A DNA stretch of 64,000 nucleotides from Pseudonocardia hierapolitana (lineage in GTDB: Bacteria; Actinomycetota; Actinomycetes; Mycobacteriales; Pseudonocardiaceae), in assembly GCF_007994075.1 (NCBI RefSeq), contig NZ_VIWU01000001.1, positions 7,750,001-7,814,000 of the forward strand, read 5' to 3'. The notes under the pieces are model-generated. The model ran no database searches. It saw only the letters and a program-made list of their open reading frames with translations, and had not been told where the DNA came from. This document shows positions 32,653 through 44,061 of the stretch, piece after piece (position 1 is the stretch's first letter; each line of letters starts with the position of its first letter). The position numbers and the translations under genes are program-made.

Positions 32653-34263
32653 GTGGACGAGGACCTGCACGAGCGGGGCCGCTCGGCATACCGGCAGCGC
32701 GAGTGGGCGGGCGCCTACGAGCTGCTGACGGCGGCGGATCGGACGTCGCCGCTCGCCCCGGACGATCTCGAGCTGCTGACGACGAGCGCCTACCTCGTCG
32801 GTCACGACGACGTCGGCGACGACCTGGCGGCCCGCGCCTACCGCGAGCTGGTGCGCGAGGAGCCCACGCGCGCGGCGCGGCACGCGTTCTGGCTGGGCAT
32901 GCACCTGCTGCTCCGTGGCGAGCCGGCCCGGGGCGGCGGATGGCTCGCGCGGGCGCGACGCCTGGTCGACGAGGCCGGCCGCGAGTGCGTCGAGCAGGGG
33001 TACCTCCTCGTCCCCGACGCCCTGCAGCGGCTCGGGGAGGGCGACGCCGAGGCCGCGCGGGCCTGCTCGGAGCGGGCCGCCGCGATCGGGGAGCGCTTCG
33101 ACGAGCCGGACCTGCAGGCGTTGGGCCGGCTCTGCGTGGGACAGGCGTTGATCAGTGCCGGCGACACCACGCAGGCGCTGGCGCTGCTGGACGAGGTGAT
33201 GGTGGCGGTCACCGCCGACGAGGTCTCGCCGATCGTCGCGGGCATCGTCTACTGCGCCGTGATCGAGGCGTGCCAGGAGGTCTTCGAGCTGCGCCGGGCG
33301 CAGGAATGGACCGCGGCGCTGTCCCACTGGTGCGCGTCGCAGCCGGACCTCGTGCCCTACCGCGGGCAGTGCATGGTGCACCGCGCCGAGATCATGCTGG
33401 TGCACGGCGCATGGCCGGACGCGCTGGACGAGGCCCGCCGGGCGTGCGACCAGCTCTCGGGGCACCCCGCGGCGGGAGCGGCCTTCTACCAGCTGGCCGA
33501 GCTGCACCGCCTGCACGGCTCGTTCGACGCGGCCGAGGACGCCTACCGCCGGGCCAGCCGCTGGATACCGGAACCGCAGCCGGGGCTCGCGCTGCTGCGG
33601 ACGGCCCAGGGCCAGGCCGACGCCGCCGCCGCGATGCTGCGCCCGGTGCTGGAGGAGGCGGTCGGGTTCGTGGCCCGCACGCGGCTGCTCGCCGCCCACG
33701 TCGAGGTCGTGATCGCGGCGGGTGATGCCGCCTCGGCCCGCGTGAGCGCCGACGAGCTGCGGGCGATCGCCGACGACGTCGGGGCGCCGCTGCTGCGGGC
33801 GATGGCCCTGCACGCGACGGGCGCCGTGCTCGTCGCCGAGCAGGATCCGGGCGCGTGGGAGGTGCTGCGCCGTGCCTGGCGGGCCTGGCAGGAGCTCGAC
33901 GCGCCCTACGAGGCGGCGCGCGTCCGCGTGCAGATGGGGCTCGCGTGCCTGCAGCGGCGGGACCCCGATTCGGCGGAGATGGAGTTCGACGCGGCCCGGC
34001 TGGTGTTCGAAGGGCTCGGGGCGGCCCCCGACGTCCTGCGCCTGCAGACCCTGTCGCGCGCTCCGGCCACCGGCCTCCTGACCGCCCGCGAGGCGCAGGT
34101 GCTGCGACTGGTGGCGACGGGCATGACCAACCGCGCGGTGGCCGCGGAGCTCTTCCTCAGCGAGAAGACCGTGGCCCGGCACGTGAGCAACATCTTCACC
34201 AAGCTCGGGGTGTCCTCGCGGGCGGCGGCGACGGCCTACGCGTACGAGCACCGCCTCGTCTGA
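32653..34263 (+). CDS. LuxR-family regulator with TPR-like repeats
   Basis: 536 aa, GTG start. Residues ~1-460 are tandem helical (TPR-like) repeats rich in Ala and Arg ([26 protein letters not shown]). The LuxR/NarL helix-turn-helix is at ~475-535 ([36 protein letters not shown]). There is no ATPase or receiver domain. This type often controls neighbouring oxidoreductase genes in actinobacteria; here a hydrolase-fold protein and a flavoprotein follow. Confidence 0.87.
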   Translation: MDEDLHERGRSAYRQREWAGAYELLTAADRTSPLAPDDLELLTTSAYLVGHDDVGDDLAARAYRELVREEPTRAARHAFWLGMHLLLRGEPARGGGWLARARRLVDEAGRECVEQGYLLVPDALQRLGEGDAEAARACSERAAAIGERFDEPDLQALGRLCVGQALISAGDTTQALALLDEVMVAVTADEVSPIVAGIVYCAVIEACQEVFELRRAQEWTAALSHWCASQPDLVPYRGQCMVHRAEIMLVHGAWPDALDEARRACDQLSGHPAAGAAFYQLAELHRLHGSFDAAEDAYRRASRWIPEPQPGLALLRTAQGQADAAAAMLRPVLEEAVGFVARTRLLAAHVEVVIAAGDAASARVSADELRAIADDVGAPLLRAMALHATGAVLVAEQDPGAWEVLRRAWRAWQELDAPYEAARVRVQMGLACLQRRDPDSAEMEFDAARLVFEGLGAAPDVLRLQTLSRAPATGLLTAREAQVLRLVATGMTNRAVAAELFLSEKTVARHVSNIFTKLGVSSRAAATAYAYEHRLV

Positions 34264-34372
34264 GTGGGTAGAACCACCCATCCCGCCGTCTGGGTGCTTC
34301 GCCCGATGAGCACTGCCGCACGCCCTCCCTACCGTCGCCCGACACGGATCGAGGCGCCAGCGGGAGGTCGTC

Positions 34373-35251
34373 ATGGACACCAGGCAACGCATGCGGGAGA
34401 CCCTGCTGGCCGGGTTCCCGGTCGACGAGCGGCGGCGGCACCTGGCCGGTGTGTCGACCGCGGTGCTCGAGGGGGGCGACGGCGCCGCCGGCCCGCCGGT
34501 GGTCCTGCTGCACGGCCCGGGCGAGTTCGCCGCCACCTGGCTCCCCGTGCTGCCCCGGCTGGCGCGCGCCCACCACGTGATCGTCCCCGACCTGCCAGGG
34601 CACGGCGATTCGCTGATCGACGGGGTTCCGCTCGACGCCGGGCGCGTGCTCGACTGGCTCGGCGAGCTCGTCGAAGAGACGTGTGCCGCGCCGCCGGTGC
34701 TGGTCGGGAAGACCATCGGCGGCGCCGTTGCCGCACGGTTCGCCGCGGGGAACCGGCGCCGGCTCGCCGCGCTCGTGCTCGTCGACAGCCTCGGGCTCAC
34801 CGCGTTCGATCCCGCGCCGCGGTTCGGTCTCGCCCTGCACCGCTTCCTCGGCGACCCGACGCCGCGCTCCTACGAGCGCTTCATGGAGTTCTGCGCGTTC
34901 GACCTCGACCGGGTGCGCGAGCACATCGGGATGCGGTGGGACACGTACGCGGCCTACGCGGTCGAGCTGGCCGCCGACGATCGCGTGCAGGCGGCGCTCG
35001 GCGGTCTGATCGGCCAGTTCGCGGCCGCGCCGATCCCACCGGAGCAGCTGGCTGGCATCGACGTTCCCACCACCCTGATCTGGGGCCGGCACGATCTCGC
35101 GACCCCGCTGTCCGTTGCCGAGGCCGCGAGCGCCCGCTACGGGTGGCCGCTGCACGTCGTCGAGGACGCGGGCGACGATCCGGCGCTCGACCGGCCCGAC
35201 GCGTTCATCGTCGCGCTGCAGGCCTCGCTGGGAACGGTGGCCGTGCCATGA
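34373..35251 (+). CDS. Alpha/beta-hydrolase-fold protein with altered catalytic triad
   Basis: 292 aa. ATG preceded by GGGAGGTC. The fold is clear: VVLLHGPGEFAATWLPVL (oxyanion loop), VIVPDLPGHGDS, IWGRHDLATPL with Asp240. The nucleophile elbow is GKTIGG, so Thr114 replaces Ser. The usual catalytic His after AG is Asp267 (EDAGDDPALDRP). With two of three triad residues changed, ordinary esterase activity is unlikely. It may bind a ligand, act as a lyase or isomerase, or be inactive. Its stop overlaps the flavoprotein ATG. Confidence 0.82.
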   Translation: MDTRQRMRETLLAGFPVDERRRHLAGVSTAVLEGGDGAAGPPVVLLHGPGEFAATWLPVLPRLARAHHVIVPDLPGHGDSLIDGVPLDAGRVLDWLGELVEETCAAPPVLVGKTIGGAVAARFAAGNRRRLAALVLVDSLGLTAFDPAPRFGLALHRFLGDPTPRSYERFMEFCAFDLDRVREHIGMRWDTYAAYAVELAADDRVQAALGGLIGQFAAAPIPPEQLAGIDVPTTLIWGRHDLATPLSVAEAASARYGWPLHVVEDAGDDPALDRPDAFIVALQASLGTVAVP

Positions 35252-36474
35252 GCGGCGGCCCCGACGGATACGACGCGATCGTGGTGGGTGCGCGGTGCGC
35301 CGGATCGCCGACCGCGATGCTGCTGGCTCGCACGGGCCACGAGGTGCTCGTCGTCGACCGCGCGAGCTTCCCGAGCGACACGCTCTCGACGCACCTCGTC
35401 CACGCGCCCGGTGTGGCGGCGCTGCGCCGGTGGGGCCTGCTGGACCGGGCGGTCGCGGGATGCCCGCCGATCGAGGCCTACGCGTTCGACTTCGGCCCGT
35501 TCACCATCACCGGGAGGCCGGGCACCGCGTACGCCCCGCGGCGGACCGTGCTGGACACCGTGCTCGTCGAAGCGGCGGCCGCGGCGGGGGCGGAGGTGCG
35601 GGAGCGGTTCACGGTGTCCGAGATCCTCGTCGAGGACGGCCGGGTCACCGGGATCCGGGGCCACGGGAAGGGCGGGCGGACCGTCACCGAGCGGGCCGCG
35701 GCGGTCGTCGGAGCGGACGGGCTGCACTCGCTCGTGGCCCGCACCGTGCGGCCCGAGCAGTACCACGAGAAGCCGCAGCTGCTCTGCGGCTACTACGCCT
35801 ACTGGAGCGGCCTGCCGATGGACGGCCGGTTCGAGTCCTACGACCGGACGGACCGGGCGTTCGCGGCGTGGCCGACGAACGACGACCTGACCCTCGTCAT
35901 CGCGGGGTGGCCCTTCCGCGAGCTCGCGGCGAACCGCGGTGACGTCGAGGGCAACTACCTCGCCACCCTCGCGACGGCCCCTGCCTTCGCCGACCGCCTC
36001 CGGACGGCCCGGCGGGAGACGCGGATCGCCGGGACCGCGGTGCCGAACTTCTTCCGGACGCCGTACGGGCCGGGCTGGGCGCTGGTGGGGGACGCCGGGT
36101 ACAACAAGGACTTCATCACCGCGCAGGGGATCCAGGACGCGTTCCGGGATGCCGAGCTCTGCGCCACGGCCCTGCACGACTCGTTCAGCGGCGCCCGCGC
36201 GTTCGACGCCGCGATGCACGACTACCGGTCCGCCCGGGACGAGGCCCTGCCGATGTACGAGTTCACCGCGGAGCTCGCGTCGCTCGAGCCGGCGCCGCCC
36301 GAGCTGCAACAGCTCCTCTCCGCCGTGAGCTGCGACCAGGAGGCGATGGACGGGTTCGCGCGGGTGGTCGCGGGGGTGACCTCGCCCGCGGAGTTCTTCT
36401 CCGACGAGAACGTCGGGCGGATCCTCGACGATCAGCGGATGCAGCGCCGCACGGACCTCACACGTCGACCTTGA
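35248..36474 (+). CDS. FAD-dependent oxidoreductase (PHBH/geranylgeranyl-reductase-like)
   Basis: 408 aa, ATGA overlap with the hydrolase-fold gene. The FAD motif is VVGARCAGSPTAMLLARTGHEVLVVD; the DG motif is AVVGADGLHSLVARTV; the second FAD site is WALVGDAGYNKDFITAQGIQDAFRDAE. The family hydroxylates or reduces aromatic and terpenoid substrates; no NAD(P)H-specific motif decides which. It is coupled to the hydrolase-fold gene and follows the LuxR gene, so the three probably form one unit. It overlaps the convergent YiaAB-type gene by 17 bp. Confidence 0.87.
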   Translation: MSGGPDGYDAIVVGARCAGSPTAMLLARTGHEVLVVDRASFPSDTLSTHLVHAPGVAALRRWGLLDRAVAGCPPIEAYAFDFGPFTITGRPGTAYAPRRTVLDTVLVEAAAAAGAEVRERFTVSEILVEDGRVTGIRGHGKGGRTVTERAAAVVGADGLHSLVARTVRPEQYHEKPQLLCGYYAYWSGLPMDGRFESYDRTDRAFAAWPTNDDLTLVIAGWPFRELAANRGDVEGNYLATLATAPAFADRLRTARRETRIAGTAVPNFFRTPYGPGWALVGDAGYNKDFITAQGIQDAFRDAELCATALHDSFSGARAFDAAMHDYRSARDEALPMYEFTAELASLEPAPPELQQLLSAVSCDQEAMDGFARVVAGVTSPAEFFSDENVGRILDDQRMQRRTDLTRRP

Positions 36475-36748
36475 ACGGGTCGTGCTCGGCCAGCAGCTTG
36501 TCCAGCCGGGCCTGGTCCACCCGGGTGACCACCGCGGTGCTGTCCTGCCGGTCCCGCACGCACTTGGCGAGCGTGAACGCCGACGTCACCACGTAGAGCA
36601 CGGCGAGTGCGAGGAACCCCCGCACCCACGGGTCGGCGGGTAGGTAGGCGATCCCGAGGGCGACGGCAAGCAGCGAGGCCGCGAACGAGATCACGGCCTG
36701 CACGAAGAACGCGCCGGTGGTCGGTGGCGGGGGCGGTGTCGTCGTCAT
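36458..36748 (-). CDS. YiaA/YiaB-family small membrane protein
   Basis: 96 aa from ATG 36748. Proline-rich start TTTPPPPPTTGAFFVQA, then two membrane helices (VISFAASLLAVALGIAYLP, WVRGFLALAVLYVVTSAFTLAKCVRD) and a soluble C-terminus ending DPFKVDV. The YiaAB domain has no known function. It overlaps the 3' end of the flavoprotein gene. It is divergent from the glycine riboswitch. Confidence 0.85.
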   Translation of the reverse strand: MTTTPPPPPTTGAFFVQAVISFAASLLAVALGIAYLPADPWVRGFLALAVLYVVTSAFTLAKCVRDRQDSTAVVTRVDQARLDKLLAEHDPFKVDV

Positions 36749-36850
36749 GGCCGGAGCCTGCCGCGGCGGCGACCCGCGGGGCATCCGTGGAACTACGCGT
36801 CCCCTCCCGCGGAGGCATCGGGGAGTAGCATGCCGCGGGTAGTCGCCGAA

Positions 36851-37050
36851 CCCGCGCGGGAGAGTCCCGGTCCCGGCCGGGCGCCGAAGGAGCAACTCCT
36901 CCCCGGAACCTCTCAGGCATCCAGGACCGCGTGGGCGAGACGCCTCTGGAAAGCGACGGGTCCGCATGCCGGGGCCCGTCCGCCGACGGGGAAAGCTCCG
37001 GTAACGGGGCGAATCTCTCAGGTGCCCGGTCACGGGCGGGGACAGAGGGG
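36851..37050 (+). promoter_or_regulatory. Tandem glycine riboswitch upstream of gcvP
   Basis: Two aptamers are visible. Aptamer 1: P1 CCCGCGC (36851-36857) pairs with GCGTGGG (36929-36935), with GGGAGAGTCCCGG and AACCTCTCAGGCATCCAGGAC between them. Aptamer 2: P1 CCTCTG (36943-36948) pairs with CAGAGG (37043-37048), with CTCTGGAAAGCG and GAATCTCTCAGGTGCCCGG. Short linker and order match the cooperative tandem class. It lies 56 bp before the gcvP start and should switch on glycine cleavage when glycine is high. Confidence 0.93.
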
Positions 37051-37106
37051 GAGGGCGGTTCCACCCTGCCCGACCACCCGCCCGATCGTGCCGCACGGAG
37101 GTTCCC

Positions 37107-39977
<2,871 letters not shown>

Positions 39978-39986
39978 GCGGCCCGT

Positions 39987-40042
39987 GCTGCGGACGCGGT
40001 GGAGTGGACGGGCGGGTCCCCTCCGGCCCACCCGTCCGCAGC
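39987..40042 (+). terminator. gcvP terminator stem-loop
   Basis: GCTGCGGACG (39987-39996) pairs with CGTCCGCAGC (40033-40042), 9 nt after the gcvP stop. The interior also has complementary GC-rich tracts. There is no T-run. It probably ends the gcvP transcript. Confidence 0.7.
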
Positions 40043-40087
40043 AAGGAGGGCGGGACACGCTGTGTGATACATGTGACCGTCATCACT

Positions 40088-40132
40088 GTCAACGAATCAT
40101 TGACGCCTCCGGATGGCCAACGATTCGATGAC
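40088..40132. repeat. Paired dyad element, downstream copy (DUF4037 gene)
   Basis: Two 17-bp dyads, GTCAACGAATCATTGAC (40088-40104) and GCCAACGATTCGATGAC (40116-40132), start 28 bp apart. The same pair with the same 28-bp spacing lies upstream of the DUF4037 gene at 41337-41381. Over about 46 bp the two elements are identical at roughly 33 positions, in the same orientation, so they flank the gene as direct repeats. Confidence 0.8.
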
Positions 40133-40164
40133 CAGGGCATACGCCGGCAAAGAGGGCCCCGAGC

Positions 40165-40193
40165 GACGTCAGCAAAGTGGCTTTGCTGACGTC
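40165..40193. terminator. Perfect hairpin at the DUF4037 gene end
   Basis: A 13-bp perfect stem (GACGTCAGCAAAG with its complement) closes a 3-nt loop at 40178-40180 and reaches into the DUF4037 stop codon. It is placed to end the DUF4037 transcript and, from the other side, any gcvP read-through. Confidence 0.8.
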
Positions 40194-41289
40194 AGGTGTC
40201 ATGAACGTGCTTTGCCGACAGCTCGGGGGAGAGGGCCGTGTGGGCGACGGCGCGGCTGCGCCGGGGGTCGGTGAGCAGGTCGGTGTTGTCGGCGTGCTGG
40301 TCCACGGCGCCGACGCGGGGGAGTGCGGCGATCACCGGGTCCGTGACGGCGGCGAGGAGGGCGTCGGCGAAGCGATCGGCCTTCAGGACCTGGAAGGGGC
40401 GGCTGAAGTAGGGCCGTGTCGTGGGATCCACGGGTGCGGCGAGGCCGGTGTCGTTCTGGGCGGCCGCGAGGGTCTCGTACGCGGTGACGAGGTGGCGTTC
40501 GCGTTCGTGCCATGTGGTGGCGGCCAGGGCACCGCGCAGGGCGGGGTCGAGGGCGGAGGCCACGGGGAGTGCGGCGAACGCGCTGCCGAGCCATTTGCTG
40601 TAGGGCGGGTAGCGCCGGTGCAGGAGCAGGGCAAGGCGCATGAGGTCGCGGACCAGGCGGGCGGCGACGACGGCGGATCCCAGCTCGTCGCCGACCTCGC
40701 CCGTGCGGCCCACGAACGCCTCCTCCTGTGCGATGCGCCGCCATTGGCAGGCCAGGACGTAGCGCCAGACGTCCGGTGGGTACCAGGCCAGGACGGCTCT
40801 GAGCGGCTCGAGCTCTCCGAGCCCGTCGTGGAAGACGGCACCCGCGGTGGCCTCGGCGAGGGCCTGGGCGGGCGTCGCGAGCCAGTCGCCGGAGCTCAGG
40901 CCGCGGCGGGGGTCGACACCGAGCCGCTCCTGGCACCACTCCTCGACGGTGGTGAGCCCGACGCGGTGCCGGACGGGACCGTCGGTGGGGGTCATGCGGC
41001 CGGCGTGGTCGCCCTCGACGGGCTCGAAGTGCGTCGGCCAGCCGTGGAAGGTGCGCGGCAGGTGTTCGGCGAGCCTGCGGTGCAGCTCCGGGATGCGGCC
41101 GGCGTCGGCGGGGGAGAGGAAGACCTCCAGGCGTGGTCCCCATTCGTGGTCGGCCGACCGGGGAGTGTCGAAACCGAGGACCTCGGAGCCGGGCCCGATG
41201 CGGGCAGCGGAGTGCGGTACCTCCTCGAGGAGCGGCTGGACGGCCTCGGCGTAGAAGGCGCGGGAGAGCTGGAGACCGGCAACGAACAC
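40192..41289 (-). CDS. DUF4037 nucleotidyltransferase-like protein
   Basis: 365 aa from GTG 41289. Residues ~25-65 hold a nucleotidyltransferase-like core, GPGSEVLGFDTPRSADHEWG followed by PRLEVFLS, with Ser/Asp/Glu positions as in minimal NTases. The remaining helical part contains WQLYxxL-type features such as WYPPDVWRYVLACQWRRIAQEEAFVGR and LLLHRRYPPYSKWLGSAF. DUF4037 proteins have no firm function; related NTases adenylylate antibiotics or proteins. It is alone, flanked by identical paired dyads, and bounded by strong hairpins, like a self-contained cassette. Confidence 0.85.
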   Translation of the reverse strand: MFVAGLQLSRAFYAEAVQPLLEEVPHSAARIGPGSEVLGFDTPRSADHEWGPRLEVFLSPADAGRIPELHRRLAEHLPRTFHGWPTHFEPVEGDHAGRMTPTDGPVRHRVGLTTVEEWCQERLGVDPRRGLSSGDWLATPAQALAEATAGAVFHDGLGELEPLRAVLAWYPPDVWRYVLACQWRRIAQEEAFVGRTGEVGDELGSAVVAARLVRDLMRLALLLHRRYPPYSKWLGSAFAALPVASALDPALRGALAATTWHERERHLVTAYETLAAAQNDTGLAAPVDPTTRPYFSRPFQVLKADRFADALLAAVTDPVIAALPRVGAVDQHADNTDLLTDPRRSRAVAHTALSPELSAKHVHDT

Positions 41290-41336
41290 CCGGGGATCCT
41301 GGCGGGTGCGGCCGGCCCGGGCACCCGCATATCTGT

Positions 41337-41381
41337 GTCAATGATTCATTGACGCCTACTGATCGTCAATCACAGATTGAC
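41337..41381. promoter_or_regulatory. Paired dyad operator and promoter of the DUF4037 gene
   Basis: GTCAATGATTCATTGAC (41337-41353, perfect palindrome) and GTCAATCACAGATTGAC (41365-41381, embedded in an 11-bp-arm palindrome 41361-41385) share half-sites GTCAAT/ATTGAC and start 28 bp apart. On the minus strand TTGACG (41369-41364) and AATCAT (41346-41341), 17 bp apart, form a plausible promoter inside the dyads, 52 bp before the GTG. A repressor dimer on each dyad would block it. Confidence 0.7.
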
Positions 41382-41396
41382 GATCATCGACGGCAA

Positions 41397-41413
41397 CGAC
41401 GGCGAAGCCGTCG
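41397..41413 (-). terminator. Short hairpin after the CNNM/CBS gene
   Basis: CGACGGC and GCCGTCG flank a 3-nt loop (GAA), 22 nt after the stop of the CNNM/CBS gene on the minus strand. It is a likely weak terminator separating that operon from the DUF4037 promoter. Confidence 0.5.
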
Positions 41414-41434
41414 CCGGCCGGGGGAGGTGGGCTG

Positions 41435-42487
41435 TCAGCCGCGGCGCTCGCGGGCGTGGGTGGCGTCGCGGACCTCGCCCACGTAGTGCTCGACGAGGTC
41501 CTCCATCGTCACGAGGCCTGCGGTTTCGCCGTGCGGGCCGATGGCGCGCGCGAGGTGGGCCCGGGCACGGCGGAGTACGGCGAGCGCCTCGTCGAGCCGG
41601 ACGGAGGTCGGTACCTCCGGCAGGGTGCGCACCCGCGGACCCGGCACCGCGGCCGCCGGGTCGTCCGCGAGGTCGAGGATGTCCTTGACGTGCAGGTACC
41701 CGGCGAGGTCGCCGGCCGTCCCGAGCACGGGGAAGCGGGAGAACCCGGTCTCGGCGACGGCGTGGGCGACATCGCCGACGGTGGGCTCGGCCGGGAGCGT
41801 CACGAGCTCGGACACCGGTACGAGCACGCCGGCCACGGTGGCCTCGGCGGAGCTGAGGGCGCGGGTGAGGCGGCGGGACTCGTCGTCGTCGAGCAGGCCC
41901 TCGCGGCCGGACTCCGCGATGAGGTCGGCGAGCTCACCGGAGGTGAACGACGCCTCCAGTTCGTCGCGCGGCTCGACCCGCAGCAGTCGCAGCACGCCGT
42001 TGGCGATGAGGTTGAACAGTTCGATCAGCGGCCGCATCACCGTGGTGAACACGAGGAACGGGGGGACCAGCAGGATCGCGGTGCGCTCCGGCCCGGCGAT
42101 GGCGATGTTCTTGGGCACCATCTCACCGAGCAGGATGTGCGCGACCACGACGATCGCGAGGGAGATCGCGAAGGCGATCGGGTGCAGCAGGGCATCGGGC
42201 ATCCCGGCCCAGTGCAGCGGCCGCTCGATGAGGTGGGCGACCGCAGGCTCGCCGAGCCGGCCGAGCAGCAGCGAGCTGATCGTGATGCCCAGCTGCGACG
42301 CCGCGAGCATCCGGGACAGGTCGGCGTGGGCGCGCAGCACCGTGCGGGCCGCCGCCGTGCCCGCACCGGCCATCGCCTCGAGCCGGTCGCGGCGCGCTGA
42401 GATCAGCGCGAACTCGGCGCCGACGAAGAACGCGTTGGCCCCGAGCAGCGCGACGGCGGCGAGCAGCGCCAGCAGGTCGGAGGTCAC
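41435..42487 (-). CDS. CNNM-domain/CBS-pair membrane protein (HlyC/CorC family) 2
   Basis: 350 aa from GTG 42487. CNNM (DUF21) domain with about four helices (LLALLAAVALLGANAFFVGAEFALISARRDRL, VVAHILLGEMVPKNIAIAGPER) followed by two CBS motifs (TVGDVAHAVAETGFSRFPVLG, AIGPHGETAGLVTMEDLVEHYVGEVRD). It lacks the C-terminal CorC_HlyC domain found in its upstream partner. The family is tied to Mg/Co efflux. It follows the larger paralogue by 73 bp on the same strand, so a heteromeric complex is likely. Confidence 0.9.
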   Translation of the reverse strand: MTSDLLALLAAVALLGANAFFVGAEFALISARRDRLEAMAGAGTAAARTVLRAHADLSRMLAASQLGITISSLLLGRLGEPAVAHLIERPLHWAGMPDALLHPIAFAISLAIVVVAHILLGEMVPKNIAIAGPERTAILLVPPFLVFTTVMRPLIELFNLIANGVLRLLRVEPRDELEASFTSGELADLIAESGREGLLDDDESRRLTRALSSAEATVAGVLVPVSELVTLPAEPTVGDVAHAVAETGFSRFPVLGTAGDLAGYLHVKDILDLADDPAAAVPGPRVRTLPEVPTSVRLDEALAVLRRARAHLARAIGPHGETAGLVTMEDLVEHYVGEVRDATHARERRG

Positions 42488-42560
42488 GACACCACCTCGC
42501 TGACGCTCGGCGGGGCCGTGCCCGATGGCGCTGCGCTGAATGGTGACCTCGCGAGCTCGG

Positions 42561-43883
42561 TCACGTGCTCTCCTCGGAGCCGGGCCGGGCGAGGCGCAGT
42601 TCGGCGATGCGGTTGCGGTCCCGCCGCACGACGGTGAGCTGCCACCCGTCGACGGTGACCTCTTCGCCCACCTCGGGAATGCGTCCGAGCCGGGTGAGCA
42701 CGAGGCCGGCGAGGGTCTCGTACTCACCGGACGGCATCTGGAAGCCGGTGGCGTCGGCGACCTCGTCGTCACGGAGCAGCCCGGACACCAGCCAGCTGTT
42801 GCGGCCGAGGGGGCGCACGGTGGACTGCTCGGCGCGGTCGTGCTCGTCGCGGACGTCGCCGACGATCTCCTCGACGAGGTCCTCGAGGGTGACGATGCCC
42901 GCCGTGCCGCCGTACTCGTCGACCACGACGGCGAGCTGGAGCCCGGAGCTGCGCAGCCGCGTGAGCAGCTCGTCGCCGTCCAGTGACCCGGGCACGGTGG
43001 GCACCTCCTGCACGAGCTCGCCCACGGCGACGCAGCCCCGTCGTGCGGGTTGGATGCCGAACGCCTGCTTGACGTGGACGACGCCGAGCACGGCGTCGGG
43101 GTCGCTGTTGTGCACCGGGAAGCGGGAGATGCCGGTGCGCCGGGCGAGCGCCACCATGTCCGCGACCGTGGCGTCGGCGTCGAGCGACTCCACGCGGACC
43201 CGGGGTGTCATGAGGTCCTCCGCCACCCGGTCGGTGAAGCGCAGGGACCGGTCCAGCAGCGTGGCGGTGCCGGCGTCGAGCGTGCCGTGCTCCGCGCTCG
43301 TGCGGACGAGGGAGCTGAGCTCGCGCGCAGACCGTGCGGAACGCAGCTCCTCGGCCGGCTCCACCCCGAGCCGGCGCACCACCGAGTTGGCGGCGCTGTT
43401 GAGGCCGTTGATGAGCCACCGGAACGCGTGCGCGAAACCGCTCTGCAGCCAGACGACGGCGCGGGCGGTGCGCAGCGGGCCCGCGATGGCGAGGTTCTTC
43501 GGCACGAGCTCGCCGAACACCATCGACAGGGTCGTGGCCAGCAGCAGCGCGAGCACGGTTGCGGTGCCCGCGGCGAGGCCGGGGGAGAAGCCGATCGCCT
43601 CGAGGCCGGGCCGGAAGAGCGACGCGATGGCCGGCTCGGCGATGTAGCCGGTGACCAGCGTGGTGACCGTGATGCCGAGCTGGCTGCCCGACAGCTGGAA
43701 CGACAGGCCGCGGTGCGCGCGCTGCACGGCCCGTGCGCGCCGGTCGCCCACCTCGGCGACGTGGGCGTCGACCTGGCTGCGTTCCAGGGCGGTGAGCGCG
43801 AACTCCGAGGCCACCGAGATCGCGGTGCCGAGCGTGAGCGCGGCGACCGCGAGCAGCCCCAGGATCGAGAGCAGCACACTCAT
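42561..43883 (-). CDS. CNNM-domain/CBS-pair membrane protein with CorC_HlyC domain 1
   Basis: 440 aa from ATG 43883. CNNM domain (ASEFALTALERSQVDAHVAE, LSMVFGELVPKNLAIAGPLR), CBS pair (DLMTPRVRVESLDADATVAD, VVVDEYGGTAGIVTLEDLVEEIVG) and C-terminal CorC_HlyC domain (GFQMPSGEYETLAGLVLTRLGRIPEVGEEVTVDGWQLTV). Full-length member of the magnesium/cobalt transporter-associated family. It heads the two-gene unit; a 37-aa ORF with a strong ribosome site lies upstream. Confidence 0.92.
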   Translation of the reverse strand: MSVLLSILGLLAVAALTLGTAISVASEFALTALERSQVDAHVAEVGDRRARAVQRAHRGLSFQLSGSQLGITVTTLVTGYIAEPAIASLFRPGLEAIGFSPGLAAGTATVLALLLATTLSMVFGELVPKNLAIAGPLRTARAVVWLQSGFAHAFRWLINGLNSAANSVVRRLGVEPAEELRSARSARELSSLVRTSAEHGTLDAGTATLLDRSLRFTDRVAEDLMTPRVRVESLDADATVADMVALARRTGISRFPVHNSDPDAVLGVVHVKQAFGIQPARRGCVAVGELVQEVPTVPGSLDGDELLTRLRSSGLQLAVVVDEYGGTAGIVTLEDLVEEIVGDVRDEHDRAEQSTVRPLGRNSWLVSGLLRDDEVADATGFQMPSGEYETLAGLVLTRLGRIPEVGEEVTVDGWQLTVVRRDRNRIAELRLARPGSEEST

Positions 43884-43947
43884 GGCCCGCCCTCGCCGGC
43901 GCTCGGGCGACCGCTTCGCGGATGCGCTGTGCTGATGATTCCCTCGC

Positions 43948-44061
43948 TCATCCGCGGCCTCGGCGGGCGGCATCGGCGGAGCGCGCAGGGCAGGTGAGGG
44001 GACGCCGGGTCGGACCCGGCCGACTACTGCAGCCCGGTTCGGTGGGGCGTGCGGTGGGCAC
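43948..44061 (-). CDS. Possible leader ORF upstream of the CNNM operon
   Basis: 37 aa from GTG 44061, with AGGAGG 8 nt upstream (44075-44070) and TACACT (44095-44090) as a possible -10 box. The predicted peptide (RPTEPGCSSRPGPTRRPLT) is rich in Arg and Pro and has two Cys. It ends 64 bp before the transporter-like gene. The CCTCC/GGAGG hairpin over its ribosome site could hide it. There is no family match, and chance cannot be excluded. Confidence 0.35.
   Translation of the reverse strand: MPTARPTEPGCSSRPGPTRRPLTCPARSADAARRGRG

Noticed and set aside
34373-35251. Ordinary haloperoxidase/esterase annotation for the hydrolase-fold gene
   Set aside because: The nucleophile Ser and the catalytic His are both replaced (Thr114, Asp267), so a hydrolytic function should not be assumed.
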